DNA from: Roseococcus sp. SYP-B2431
GTDB taxonomy: Bacteria; Pseudomonadota; Alphaproteobacteria; Acetobacterales; Acetobacteraceae
Direction: 5' to 3'
Assembly (NCBI RefSeq): GCF_004336745.1
Contig: NZ_SJXD01000025.1
Location: 558,001-622,000, forward strand
DNA: 64,000 nt
Numbering within the stretch: position 1 is the stretch's first letter; every line of letters starts with the position of its first letter. The translations under genes were made by a program, and so were the position numbers. The notes below the pieces were generated by a model. The model did no database searches, had not been told where the DNA came from, and saw nothing but the letters and a program-made list of their open reading frames with translations. Positions 17,007 to 25,688 of the stretch are shown in pieces.

Positions 17007-17225
17007 TCAATACGCTTCGAGGAAGCGTGTGTTGCTGCGGCCCTCGTCGAACTCCGCATCGGCCACCTCGGCGGGGTCCTCGTCCTTCAGGGCGGGATAG
17101 GCGCCGCGCGCGCTTTCCTGGGCGAACCGCCGCGCCTCCGGGAGGGCCTGGCCCGGCTGGGGGGCGAGGCGGTGCAGCTCCATCATGCGGTCGACGTATC
17201 TCGTGATCCACTCGCGTTCGTCCAT
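17007..17225 (-). CDS. 72-residue acidic protein, stress-type promoter
   Basis: Short soluble protein, MDEREWITRYVDRMMEL at the start and DEDPAEVADAEFDEG near the end; helical, acidic. Good ribosome site GGAGGAGG 8 nt upstream of ATG 17225. No family recognised. Its promoter region holds an exact match to the EcfG-type consensus, so induction by the general stress response is likely. A longer in-frame reading upstream lacks protein-like composition. Confidence 0.6.
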   Translation of the reverse strand: MDEREWITRYVDRMMELHRLAPQPGQALPEARRFAQESARGAYPALKDEDPAEVADAEFDEGRSNTRFLEAY

Positions 17226-17253
17226 GGCGGGCGCTCCTCCTCCGGACTCGCAC

Positions 17254-17278
17254 AACGCCCCATCGCGCCGCCGGTTCC
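17254..17278 (-). promoter_or_regulatory. EcfG-type general stress promoter
   Basis: On the minus strand GGAAC (17278-17274), 16 nt spacer, CGTT (17257-17254). This is the published alphaproteobacterial EcfG/sigma-ECF15 consensus without mismatch, 28 nt before the start of the 72-residue gene. Confidence 0.65.
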
Positions 17279-17311
17279 TCGCGGCTGGCGCGGCGCGGGC
17301 ACACGCCGGCC

Positions 17312-20300
17312 TCAGAAGGCGTAACGGACCCTCACCGTGCCCGCGACCTCGCGGACACGGCTGGAGAGCTCGCTGTCCACCCGCGCTCCCAGGGTCCATC
17401 GGGGCGCGATTTCCGTCTCGATGCCCGCCGCCAGGATGGCGCTGTCCGCATCGGGGCGCGCCCCCTGCACCGTGAATCCGTTCCCCGGAAAGGCCTGCAG
17501 GGCCACGGCCGAGGTCTGCTCCCGCATCAGGTAGTGACCCCAGGCCGCGCGGCCGAAGCCTCGCACCAGCCGCGTCCCCATGGGCAGGGTGAAATCGGCC
17601 TGGACCCCGAGTTCCGTCCGCACCGTGCTGTTCGTCGCGGAGCGGACCGTCACGCCCGTCGGCGTCCCTGGTGCGGAGCTGCGCTCGGAGTAGCCGTCGC
17701 TGTCCACCACCTGCGCCTGGATCGCGGCCAGGGGCTGGATCGCGATCCCCGGGCGGCGCATCCCGTCATGCCGCCCCTCCAGGCGGAACGAATACACGCG
17801 CGAGTCGGCACTGGCCCGCTGCTCCGCCGAGTTCAGGAAATACTGCGTCCGCTTGGTATCCGTCTGCAGGAAGGACACCGCTGCCGCGCCCGCCAGGGTG
17901 AAGCCGCCGGCGGCGGTGTCCAGCCGGGTCCGCCCGAAGACGCCGAGCTGCCCGGTCCAGGAATTCGCCCGGCCGAGCCCGCCGGACAGCGAGGCGCTGG
18001 TCTCGCCCGCTCCCGCCGCGATGCCCACCATGGACTGGGAGCCCAGCGCGATGTCCAGGCCCATCGCGAAGCCCGCGCCGCGCGCCGAGCGCGTCGCCGA
18101 GCCCGCGCTGCCGTCGCCCGCGACACGGGAATAGGCGCCCGTCGCCTGGCCCCACATCGCGTAGCGCGGGCGGGGCGGGCCGGACGCCATGTCGTCGCCA
18201 TCGGCCGAGCCGTCGGGCGCGATGCGGCTGCCCATGAGCGTGTCGCGACCGTAGCCGAAGGGGTTCAGCATGGAGCCGAGGAACTGCTGGCCGGCTATCA
18301 GGCCCATGCCGGTCGTGGTGGTTCCCACCTCGCCCGACAGCTGGTTCACCGCCTGGCTGATCGTCGCGGAGGGCTGGTTGTAGACGTTGAAGAACGGCTG
18401 AAGGTTCCCGCCCGCCGCGCGCGCGATGTCCAGCGCCCCGGCCGTGCTGCGGATATTCGCGGGAAGGGGGCCCGGAAGGCCGGTGGCGACCCTCACGACG
18501 GGCGTCTCGCCCACGCCGGGCGGCAACGGGGAGATCTGCAGGGGGCTCGGCGGGAGGAGCAGCGGGGCGGGCGTCAGCGTCAGCTTCACATGGGTCGGGC
18601 TCACGCTGAGCACGGTCGTGACGCCGGCGCCGAAGCTGCCCTGCGTCGATAAGGTGGGCGAGCCCACCACGCTGGCGGCAGTCAGCAGCGTATAGGGCGC
18701 GTTGAAGCTGTAGTTTCCGCCGAGCGGGATCAGGCGGATCGTCCCGTCCAGCTGGGCCGTGCCGCTGACGTTGATCCGGTCGGCGGCCCCGCCCCGCACC
18801 TCCATGGCCATGGTCGCGCCGCTCGCCACCGTGAGATTCCCATTGACCGTCAGCGTGCCCACGGAGTTGCCCGGCGCGATCGTGCCGCCGCTGTCGATGA
18901 CGGTGGCGGGCAGGGTGCCGATGCCGCTGACCGTCGCGCCGGAATCGACCCGAAGTCCCGAGGAGGCCGCGATGGAGCCGTTCACCGTCAGCGTGCCGCC
19001 GCCGACATAGGTCGCGTCCGCATAGGTGTTGTTGCCGCCCACGACCAGGGTCCCGGGGCCGAAATGCTCGACATAGCCGGTGCCGGAGATGGGCGCGTCG
19101 ATCGTCAGGGTGCCGGAGCGCCGGACCGTCAGCGTGCCGTTGTTGAGGATGGCGCCGCTGCCCGCCGAGCCGGTGGCGCCGCCATTGCCCAGCTGCAGGA
19201 TGGCCCCGGTGTGGATCGTCGTCCCGCCCGAATAGGTGTTGTTCGCGGTGAGGACCAGGATGTCGGACTGCCCGCCGGGGTCGCCTCTGACGACGACCGA
19301 TCCGGCGCCGCCGATGGCATTGGCCACCACCTTCTCCTGGCTGCTTTCGAAGAGCGGGCGTATGACCGAAAAGAAGGTGAGCGTGCCGTCGTTCGTCACC
19401 GCGCCGGAGCCCAGGGAGGCCGCCGCCGCGCCCACTGTCCCGTCGCCGAGCTGCAGGCTGAATCCCGGCCCGATCGAGGTGCCGCCCGTGTAGGTGTTGT
19501 TGCCCGTGAGGATGAGATCTCCCGCGATCACGAGATTGCCGGGGCCGCTGATGACGTTCGGGAGTTCCACGGAGGACAGAATGGTGGTCGCGCCGCCGAT
19601 CGAGATTCCGCCGTTGAGGCTCCAGCCGGGCAGGAGGGTGAGGGAGCTGTCGCCGGTGAGCTGGAGGGCATGGCCCTGGGTCATGCCGCTGCCGCCGCCG
19701 GAAACGGCCGCTTCGATCGTGAGGCCTACGTTGTTCCCCACGACGCCGGAGCCGTTGGCGCCAGTGCCCCCCAGGCCGATGCCGCCGGCGCCGCCGGTCA
19801 CGCTGGCCCCGATGGTCAGGCTCGGCGAAGCGCCCGTGAGAACGAGGCCGTGGCCGCCCGAGCCGCCGGAAGCGCCCGCCCCGCCGCCATCGCCTCCGTT
19901 GCCGCCCGCCACCGAGACGCCCAGCGTTCCGAGGTTGCCGGATCCGATGACGACGGAGCCGTAGCCGCCCGCGCCGCCGCCGCCCGTGACTCCGGCCCCG
20001 CCATTGCCGCCGCTGACGGCGATCCCAGGCAACGCCGCTCCGACATGGCCATGGGCCCCGCCGCCCCCTCCGCCGAGGATGGCCGTGCCGCCGGCACCGC
20101 CTGCCGTCGAGGCCCCGCTCCCCGCGCTCGGGCCATCGCCATCGCCACCGGTCGCACCGGCGCCGCCCCCGCCGCCCAACGTGCCGACGCCCCCGGGCCC
20201 GGTGTCGCCATTCGCACCGCCGGCGGAGCCGGGGGACCCGGACGAGCCGCCGTTCGCGCCTGCCGGGGCAATGGCTTGTGTGGCGAGGGCGAGGCTCATG

Positions 20301-20431
20301 AGCGCCGTGGAGGCAAGGAGACCGGGCCGCAGGATCGGAGCATTCCGCTGGAGGGGGCCGCATCCGCGGGCAAAGCGGGGAAACGGCCGAGGCCGAAGGC
20401 TCGGAACATTGCCCAGACCGCCACGGTGCAT
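17312..20431 (-). CDS. PGRS-like autotransporter adhesin
   Basis: 1,039-residue type V secreted protein. Long N-terminal region and signal to about residue 58 (LLASTALMSLALATQAIAPAGA), then about 200 residues of Gly/Ala/Ser-rich short repeats (GGAGGTAILGGGGGGAHG-type, resembling mycobacterial PGRS sequence). Next come autotransporter-associated beta-strand repeats (NNTYTGGTSI, NNTYSGGTTI, NNTYADATYVGGG; the LTVNGSI motif) forming a beta-helix stalk. The C-terminal 270 residues form the autotransporter barrel, ending in RVRYAF with terminal Phe as BAM requires. GGAGGGGG lies 8 nt before the ATG. Probably a surface adhesin or biofilm factor. Confidence 0.85.
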   Translation of the reverse strand: MHRGGLGNVPSLRPRPFPRFARGCGPLQRNAPILRPGLLASTALMSLALATQAIAPAGANGGSSGSPGSAGGANGDTGPGGVGTLGGGGGAGATGGDGDGPSAGSGASTAGGAGGTAILGGGGGGAHGHVGAALPGIAVSGGNGGAGVTGGGGAGGYGSVVIGSGNLGTLGVSVAGGNGGDGGGAGASGGSGGHGLVLTGASPSLTIGASVTGGAGGIGLGGTGANGSGVVGNNVGLTIEAAVSGGGSGMTQGHALQLTGDSSLTLLPGWSLNGGISIGGATTILSSVELPNVISGPGNLVIAGDLILTGNNTYTGGTSIGPGFSLQLGDGTVGAAAASLGSGAVTNDGTLTFFSVIRPLFESSQEKVVANAIGGAGSVVVRGDPGGQSDILVLTANNTYSGGTTIHTGAILQLGNGGATGSAGSGAILNNGTLTVRRSGTLTIDAPISGTGYVEHFGPGTLVVGGNNTYADATYVGGGTLTVNGSIAASSGLRVDSGATVSGIGTLPATVIDSGGTIAPGNSVGTLTVNGNLTVASGATMAMEVRGGAADRINVSGTAQLDGTIRLIPLGGNYSFNAPYTLLTAASVVGSPTLSTQGSFGAGVTTVLSVSPTHVKLTLTPAPLLLPPSPLQISPLPPGVGETPVVRVATGLPGPLPANIRSTAGALDIARAAGGNLQPFFNVYNQPSATISQAVNQLSGEVGTTTTGMGLIAGQQFLGSMLNPFGYGRDTLMGSRIAPDGSADGDDMASGPPRPRYAMWGQATGAYSRVAGDGSAGSATRSARGAGFAMGLDIALGSQSMVGIAAGAGETSASLSGGLGRANSWTGQLGVFGRTRLDTAAGGFTLAGAAAVSFLQTDTKRTQYFLNSAEQRASADSRVYSFRLEGRHDGMRRPGIAIQPLAAIQAQVVDSDGYSERSSAPGTPTGVTVRSATNSTVRTELGVQADFTLPMGTRLVRGFGRAAWGHYLMREQTSAVALQAFPGNGFTVQGARPDADSAILAAGIETEIAPRWTLGARVDSELSSRVREVAGTVRVRYAF

Positions 20432-20547
20432 CTCACAACCCCCTCCGATGAAATGTCAGTAAAGGCGCGGGCAAGCTCGGGCAAAAGCAACTTGCGGTTG
20501 CATTTGGAGTCTCTCGGCAGCGGTGCGCGGGGAGCGGCGCCCCTTGG

Positions 20548-20790
20548 CTACGAGGGGTGCGATCCCTGGTGGCGGCGAGCGGCCAGGATGATGGCGCTTA
20601 CAGAGAGCAGGATACCGGACACCATGACGCCAATGGCGACCAGCCCGGCCGGTGTGCAGCGGGCGGTGGCGGACAGGCCGCCGGAACCGAAGCGCGCGTC
20701 CAGCGCGACTCGAAGCTCTTCCGGATGCCCCGGCGTGTTGCTGTCTTCTTCCCTCCGCGCGAGGGTGACGTTCTCCGTCGTGGCATCCAT
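20548..20790 (-). CDS. 80-residue single-pass membrane protein, unknown
   Basis: Polar N-terminal half (MDATTENVTLARREEDSNTP) and a C-terminal membrane helix (GLVAIGVMVSGILLSVSAII) followed by a short basic tail. AGGAG is 8 nt upstream of ATG 20790. It precedes the autotransporter gene on the same strand by about 115 bases. No family recognised. Confidence 0.5.
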   Translation of the reverse strand: MDATTENVTLARREEDSNTPGHPEELRVALDARFGSGGLSATARCTPAGLVAIGVMVSGILLSVSAIILAARRHQGSHPS

Positions 20791-21074
20791 TTTCTCGACT
20801 CCTATGGCGATGAAGGAAGAGGCAGCTCGGGGCCGATGGGTTGCCTTGCTTCGGCCCGAGGGGAGCGCCTGCGCGAAGGCGCAGTACGGCCTCGCGTCCG
20901 CGGGAACGCATGGCCGTGCGCCCCGCGCTGGGTTAAGTACGGGGCGTGCGAACGCTCCTCGCCGGGATTTAGAGCAGATCCCGATCAAGCTGCTTCGATG
21001 GATCGGGTGGAGATGCTCGGAATAGTGAGGCTGGGCTTTTGAAGTGAGTCTATTCGAACCGAAAATACGCTAGA

Positions 21075-22082
21075 GTGGCCCGCGTCACGATCCGCGAGGT
21101 CGCGAAGGCGGTCGGCGTCTCCGAGGCGACGGTCTCGAATGCGCTGGCCGACAAGCCGATCGTCACGGCCGAGACCAAGGCCCGCGTGCGCCGCGCGGCC
21201 GAGGAGCTGGGCTACCACATCTCGCCCATCGCCCGCGCGCTGCGGACCGGGCATAGCGGCACGGTCGGCATCGTGGTCTCGAACCTGGCCAATCCCTTCT
21301 ATGCCGACATCCTGCTCGGGATCAGCAGCGTGCTCACGCCGCGCGGCTATCAGACGATGATCTGCAACACCGAGTCCCGGCCCGAGCTGCAGGAATGGCA
21401 CGTGGCGCACCTGCTGCGGCACATGGTCGACGGCATCCTGCTGCTGTCCTTCTCCTCCGAGACGGAGGACACGACGCGCGCGCTGAAGGCGGGCGTGCCG
21501 CTGGTCGCGCTGTGGCGCCGGCCGGGGGGGCGCGAGGCCACCTTCGTCGGCATGGACGACGCGAAGGCCATGCACACGGCCCTGGAGCATCTCTGGTCCC
21601 TCGGCCACCGGCGGATCGGGCTGCTGCGTGCCCATGCCGCGTCCAGCCCCAGCGACGCCCGCCAGACGGCCTTCAACGACTTCCTGACGGGGCGCGGCGC
21701 GGCCCTGGATCCGGGCCTGGTGGTCGGTGCCGAGATCTCGATCGAGGGCGGCCGCGACGCGACGCGGCGCCTCCTGGACCTGCCGGAGGCGCCGACGGCC
21801 CTCATCGCCACGTCGGACCTGATGGCGCTGGGCGCGACCATCGCGCTGGCGGATCGCGGCCTGAGCGTGCCCGCCGACATGTCCGTGGTGGGCTTCGAGG
21901 ACACCTTCGTCGCGGCGCTGCCGCAGATCCGCCTGACGACGGTGTCGGTACCCCGGCGCGAGCTCGGCCTGCGCGCGGCCGAGTTGCTGCTGGAGCGGAT
22001 CATCGACCCCGCGCAGCCGGTCCGGAACGTGGTGCTGCAGCCGGGCTTTCAGATCCGCGGCACCACGGCGCGGGTCGGGTAG
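21075..22082 (+). CDS. LacI-family transcriptional regulator
   Basis: 335-residue LacI/GalR repressor. N-terminal HTH (VTIREVAKAVGVSEATVSNAL) and hinge helix (ISPIARALRTGHS), then a periplasmic-binding-protein-like effector domain (TVGIVVSNLANPFYADIL to VVGFEDTFVAALPQIRLTTV). GTG start immediately follows a TAG. It converges on the two Bug receptor genes and dioxygenase gene, and the dioxygenase promoter has a perfect LacI-type palindrome, so it probably represses that operon until an imported ligand appears. A weak dyad (TTCGAACCGAA, 21053-21063) lies in its own promoter. Confidence 0.9.
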   Translation: MARVTIREVAKAVGVSEATVSNALADKPIVTAETKARVRRAAEELGYHISPIARALRTGHSGTVGIVVSNLANPFYADILLGISSVLTPRGYQTMICNTESRPELQEWHVAHLLRHMVDGILLLSFSSETEDTTRALKAGVPLVALWRRPGGREATFVGMDDAKAMHTALEHLWSLGHRRIGLLRAHAASSPSDARQTAFNDFLTGRGAALDPGLVVGAEISIEGGRDATRRLLDLPEAPTALIATSDLMALGATIALADRGLSVPADMSVVGFEDTFVAALPQIRLTTVSVPRRELGLRAAELLLERIIDPAQPVRNVVLQPGFQIRGTTARVG

Positions 22083-22086
22083 GGCG

Positions 22087-23070
22087 TCAGTTCGCCGTCA
22101 CGTTGCCGGCCCGGATGACCTCGCGCCAGGTGCGGCGATCGGCCTCGAGGCGGCGGGTGAAGTCGGCCGTGTTCTCGAAGTACGGGGTGAAGCCGAGATC
22201 CTCCAGCCGCTTGCGCACGGTCGCGTCCTGCATGGCGCGGCCGATCGCGCCGGCCCAGATCTGCCGCAGGGCATCGGGCATCTCCCGGTGGCCGCACATG
22301 CCGAACCAGCCGGTGACGTCGAAGCCCGGGAGGGTGTCGGCGATGCGCGGCGCATCCGGGAAGACGGGCGAGCGGGTCGGGTCGCCGATGCCCAGCAGCC
22401 GCAGGTCGCCGGACTGGGTCTGGCGCGTGGCATCGCCCAGATTGCCGATCATGAAGTCGATGCGGCCGGCGATGAGATCCAGCACCGCCGGCGCCGTGCC
22501 GCGATAGGGCACATGCGTCATGTCGACGCGGGCGAGGCTCTTCATCAGCTCGCCCGAGAGGTGCTGGGCCGAGCCGGCGCCCGGGCTCGCGAAGGTGAGC
22601 CGGCCCGGGCGCGCGCGCGCCGCGGCGAGGATGTCGGCCACGCTGCGATACTCGCTGCCGGCGCCGACGAAGAGCCCGTAGGAGGAGAGCGCGACATTGG
22701 CCACGGGCGAGGTCTCGACGCCCGGATCGAGCGGCAGCGTGGCGCCCTGCAGCTGCGGCGTGATGGCCAGGGTGCTCATGGAGCACTGGTAGATCATGGA
22801 GCCGTCCGGCGGGCTCTGCGCCACATAGGCCGCGGTGATGACGCCGTTCACGCCGGTGCGGTTCTCCACGACCACGCGCTGGCCCAAGGTGGGGCTGACG
22901 GCATCGGCGATGAGGCGGGTGAGCGTGTCGCTCGATCCGCCGGGCGCGAAGCCGCTGATGATGCGGAGCGGCCGGTCCGGCAAGGCGGTCTGGGCCGAAG
23001 CCGGGCCGGCGGCGAGCAGCAGCGGCAGCGCGAGCGCCCTGGCGGCGCGGAGGATCCTGGGACGGTTCAT
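22087..23070 (-). CDS. Bug/TctC-type receptor
   Basis: 327-residue receptor with signal peptide MNRPRILRAARALALPLLLA...ASA. Motifs PDRPLRIISGFAPGGSSDT, QRVVVENRTGVNG and the GDLRLLGIGDPTRS stretch. Ends 4 nt from the convergent LacI stop. The start at 23070 is set by AAGGAAA ahead of it. Closely resembles the receptor at 60522 (both have the RIISG opening, NRxGVNGVI and an extended WFG block), suggesting a shared ligand class. No TctAB nearby. Confidence 0.9.
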   Translation of the reverse strand: MNRPRILRAARALALPLLLAAGPASAQTALPDRPLRIISGFAPGGSSDTLTRLIADAVSPTLGQRVVVENRTGVNGVITAAYVAQSPPDGSMIYQCSMSTLAITPQLQGATLPLDPGVETSPVANVALSSYGLFVGAGSEYRSVADILAAARARPGRLTFASPGAGSAQHLSGELMKSLARVDMTHVPYRGTAPAVLDLIAGRIDFMIGNLGDATRQTQSGDLRLLGIGDPTRSPVFPDAPRIADTLPGFDVTGWFGMCGHREMPDALRQIWAGAIGRAMQDATVRKRLEDLGFTPYFENTADFTRRLEADRRTWREVIRAGNVTAN

Positions 23071-23176
23071 TCCTGGTCGTTTCCTTGTTTTGATTTCTGC
23101 CGTGGGCGGGGAGCGGCATGACCGCCGCCGAGAGGCGGTGAGGGCGGCGCGCCTGGCCGCCGACACCGCCCCTCGA

Positions 23177-24151
23177 TCAGCCGCGGCGCAGGCCGAGCCG
23201 CTCGATCAGCTCGCGTTCCTCGCGCGCGGTCTGCTCGGCATAGGCCCGGTAGTCCTCGCTGCCGAGATAGGCCGGCACCTGGTCCAGCCGCTCGACGAGG
23301 AGCTTGTAGTCCGGGTCGTCCAGCGCGGCGCGGAAGGCATCGTGGACGATGCGCGTCACATGCGGGTCCATGCCGCGCGGCCCGGCGATGCCGTAGGGCG
23401 AGTTGGAGACGATGTCGTAGCCGAGCTCCTTCAGCGTCGGCACCTCCGGCGCCAGGCGGCTGCGCGTGGCGCCCCAGGTCGCCAGCAGGCGCACGCGGCC
23501 ATCCTCGACGAGCGGCTGCCACGGGCCGGAATCCGACATGAGCTGGACCTGCCGGCCGAGCAGCGCGTTCACGCTCTCCGCCCATCCCCGGAAGGGGACG
23601 TGAAGGAGGTCCGTCCCGTCATGCGCCGCGATCCGCGCCATGATGAGATGCGGGGTGCCGCCGATGCCGTTGGAGGCGAAGGAGATGGCGCCGGGCTCCC
23701 GCTTCGCCTGCTCGGTCAGCTCGGCGAGGCTTCGCCACGGCGCGTCGGCCCGCACGCCCATGTTGAAGGTGTAGCCGCCGGTCCGGATGATCCAGGTGAA
23801 GTCCGCGACCGGATCGTAGCTCGCTCGCGCCAGGGCCGGGTAGCGGAAGACGTTGATCGGCATCTGGCAGATCGTATAGCCGTCCGGCCGGCTGCCCTGC
23901 GCCATGCTGGAGGGGCCGAGGGTGCCGGCGACGCCGGGGCGGTTCTCGATGACGATGGGCACGCCGAGCACCCGCCCGGCCGCGACGGCGAGGGACCGCG
24001 CGGTGGCGTCGCTCGGCCCGCCTGGCGTCCAGGGAACGATGAAGCGGATCGGGCGGGAGGGGAAAGCCTCCTCCTGCGCCGAACCGAGGCGGGGGGCCGC
24101 CAGCACCGGAACGGCGGCCAGGAGGGCGCGCCGCTTCACAGTATCATGCAT
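23177..24151 (-). CDS. Bug/TctC-type receptor
   Basis: 324-residue receptor. Signal MHDTVKRRALLAAVPVLAAP, cleavage near GSAQ; motifs FPSRPIRFIVPWTPGGPSDA, PIVIENRPGVAGT, PTLKELGYDI and the C-terminal LGSEDYRAYAEQT also found in the orphan receptor at 1995. GAGAGG lies 8 nt upstream of the ATG. Second of three genes under the putative LacI operator; the paired receptors with a dioxygenase suggest capture of one or two related organic acids. Confidence 0.9.
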   Translation of the reverse strand: MHDTVKRRALLAAVPVLAAPRLGSAQEEAFPSRPIRFIVPWTPGGPSDATARSLAVAAGRVLGVPIVIENRPGVAGTLGPSSMAQGSRPDGYTICQMPINVFRYPALARASYDPVADFTWIIRTGGYTFNMGVRADAPWRSLAELTEQAKREPGAISFASNGIGGTPHLIMARIAAHDGTDLLHVPFRGWAESVNALLGRQVQLMSDSGPWQPLVEDGRVRLLATWGATRSRLAPEVPTLKELGYDIVSNSPYGIAGPRGMDPHVTRIVHDAFRAALDDPDYKLLVERLDQVPAYLGSEDYRAYAEQTAREERELIERLGLRRG

Positions 24152-24183
24152 GGGGTTCTGCCTCTCTGCGCGGGCCGGGCCGG

Positions 24184-25062
24184 TCAGGCCGCCTGCGCCA
24201 GGGTGGAGGCGACATCCATGATGGTGACGCGGCGCATGTCGCGCGGGTACTTCTTGTCGTCGAAGGGGCGGGCGCGGTGCATCGTGGTGCGGTTGTCCCA
24301 CATCAGCAGGTCGTTCACGCGCCACTGGTGGCTGTAGACGAAGCGGCGCTCGGTCGCGTGCTCCATCAGGTCGCGGATCAGGGCCAGCGCCTCGGGCACC
24401 TGCCAGCCGACGATCCGGCCGATATGCGAGGAGAGGTAGAGGCTGCGCCGGCCGGTCGAGGGGAGGTAGCGCACGAGGCGCTGCTGCACAGGCGCGAAGG
24501 AGGCGCGCTCGGCCTCGGTGAACTCCGTGAAGCCGAGCAGCTGGCGGGAATAGAGCAGGCTGTGCTCGCAGACGAGGTCGCGGATCTTCTCCTGCATCTC
24601 GGGGTCCAGCGCGTCCCAGGCGGCGCGCATGTCGGCCACCTCGGTGGGCGCGCCCTTGGGCGGGATCACGCGCGCATGCAGCATCGAGTACTTGGCGGGG
24701 ATGGCCTTGAAGCTGCTATCGCTGTGCCAGAGCTGGTTGCCCAGGTTGAACATCCGCCGGCGGGCATCGGCCGCCAGGATGGAGCCGTCCGGGGCGAGGT
24801 TGGAGATGTCGTTGAGGGTCTTGTCCTTGAGGCGGGACTTTTCCGCATCCACCGTGGCGCGCGTCGCCTCGATGGTTCCGAGCGCCTCTCCGAGGGCCCG
24901 CTGCTGCGCGTCGTCGAGCGCCTGGTCGCGGAAGACCAATGCCGCGTAGGTGTCCATCGCCGCGTCGATCTGGGCCGCCGCCTCGGGCGTCAGCGGCCGC
25001 GTCAGATCGATGCCGGTCACTTCGGCGACGAAGGTCTCGGTGGTGGGGGTAACCGTCAGCAT
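24184..25062 (-). CDS. TauD/TfdA-family 2-oxoglutarate/Fe(II) dioxygenase
   Basis: 292-residue non-haem iron dioxygenase. Iron ligands: HxD in LWHSDSSF and the distal histidine in RTTMHRARPF; the 2-oxoglutarate arginine is in RDMRRVTI. Sequence is nearer the TfdA (2,4-D/alpha-ketoglutarate) branch. Two ATGs are close: 25062 has GGAGG at 8 nt, 25068 has it at only 2 nt, so 25062 is preferred. First gene of an operon with two Bug receptors and preceded by a LacI-type palindrome; likely oxidatively cleaves an aryloxy- or alkyl-substituted acid taken up by the receptors. Substrate inferred only. Confidence 0.87.
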   Translation of the reverse strand: MLTVTPTTETFVAEVTGIDLTRPLTPEAAAQIDAAMDTYAALVFRDQALDDAQQRALGEALGTIEATRATVDAEKSRLKDKTLNDISNLAPDGSILAADARRRMFNLGNQLWHSDSSFKAIPAKYSMLHARVIPPKGAPTEVADMRAAWDALDPEMQEKIRDLVCEHSLLYSRQLLGFTEFTEAERASFAPVQQRLVRYLPSTGRRSLYLSSHIGRIVGWQVPEALALIRDLMEHATERRFVYSHQWRVNDLLMWDNRTTMHRARPFDDKKYPRDMRRVTIMDVASTLAQAA

Positions 25063-25108
25063 GTTCATTTCCTCCCAGCGCGCCGGCCTTACGCAGCGCA
25101 AGAGGTAA

Positions 25109-25124
25109 ATTTAATCGATTAAAT
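25109..25124. promoter_or_regulatory. perfect 16-bp LacI-type operator
   Basis: ATTTAATCGATTAAAT, fully palindromic with the central CG typical of LacI-family half-sites, 47 nt upstream of the dioxygenase start in a short AT-rich island. The only LacI gene in view lies at the far end of the same cluster. Confidence 0.7.
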
Positions 25125-25167
25125 ATCCGGGCGCAACGTATTGGAGGGGAGCACAGGCTTGGCCAGA

Positions 25168-25563
25168 TCAGCGGCTCCCGGCCGTGCGGGCCCTGTGCTG
25201 CCTCAGCAGTGCCATGTTGCGGCGATTGGCCCGGAAGAACACGTCGCCCACCGCTCCGACAAGCGGCACGGAGCTGATCGCCGCATCCAGGCCGACATTG
25301 GCGATCATGCGTGCCAGCAGGCCGCGCGACGCGCCAAGTCGATGTGCCTCCCAGATCAGGTATCCCGACAGCGCCGTCGAGATCGCTGGGCCGGCCGCGG
25401 GAATCAGGCTCAGCAGGGCGTCCGCGCCGAACCTGATTCCGGTGCCCGGAATGCGCCAGCGGCTGTCGAGCAGATCCGCGATCAGGTCGAGGCGCGCGGT
25501 TCCGGAGACGAGGCGGACCTTGGGCTGCCAGGCAGCCGCTGCTGTCGATGTCATGGCGGTCAT
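25168..25563 (-). CDS. DUF4112 membrane protein
   Basis: 131-residue protein of the DUF4112 family: LLDSRWRIPGTGIRFGADALLSLIPAAGPAIS, a second hydrophobic region and the closing SSVPLVGAVGDVFFRANRRN. Two probable membrane hairpins. Function unknown. A second ATG 9 nt downstream is possible; neither has a strong ribosome site. Confidence 0.82.
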   Translation of the reverse strand: MTAMTSTAAAAWQPKVRLVSGTARLDLIADLLDSRWRIPGTGIRFGADALLSLIPAAGPAISTALSGYLIWEAHRLGASRGLLARMIANVGLDAAISSVPLVGAVGDVFFRANRRNMALLRQHRARTAGSR

Positions 25564-25688
25564 GCCAATCAGATGGTGAGTTCAGGCCAGCGGATCAATC
25601 ACCTCCGCCTTCCGCGCCCTTTCATGAATTTCTTGCAACTTCTGGCCGGCCCATGCCTTACGACCGAAGGGAAGCGCGGGAGGACACA

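Noticed and set aside
17766-20363. Long open frames antisense to and out of frame with the autotransporter (up to 865 codons)
   Set aside because: Arg/Gly/His-rich shadow translations of the GC-rich repeat; no starts, ribosome sites or family features.
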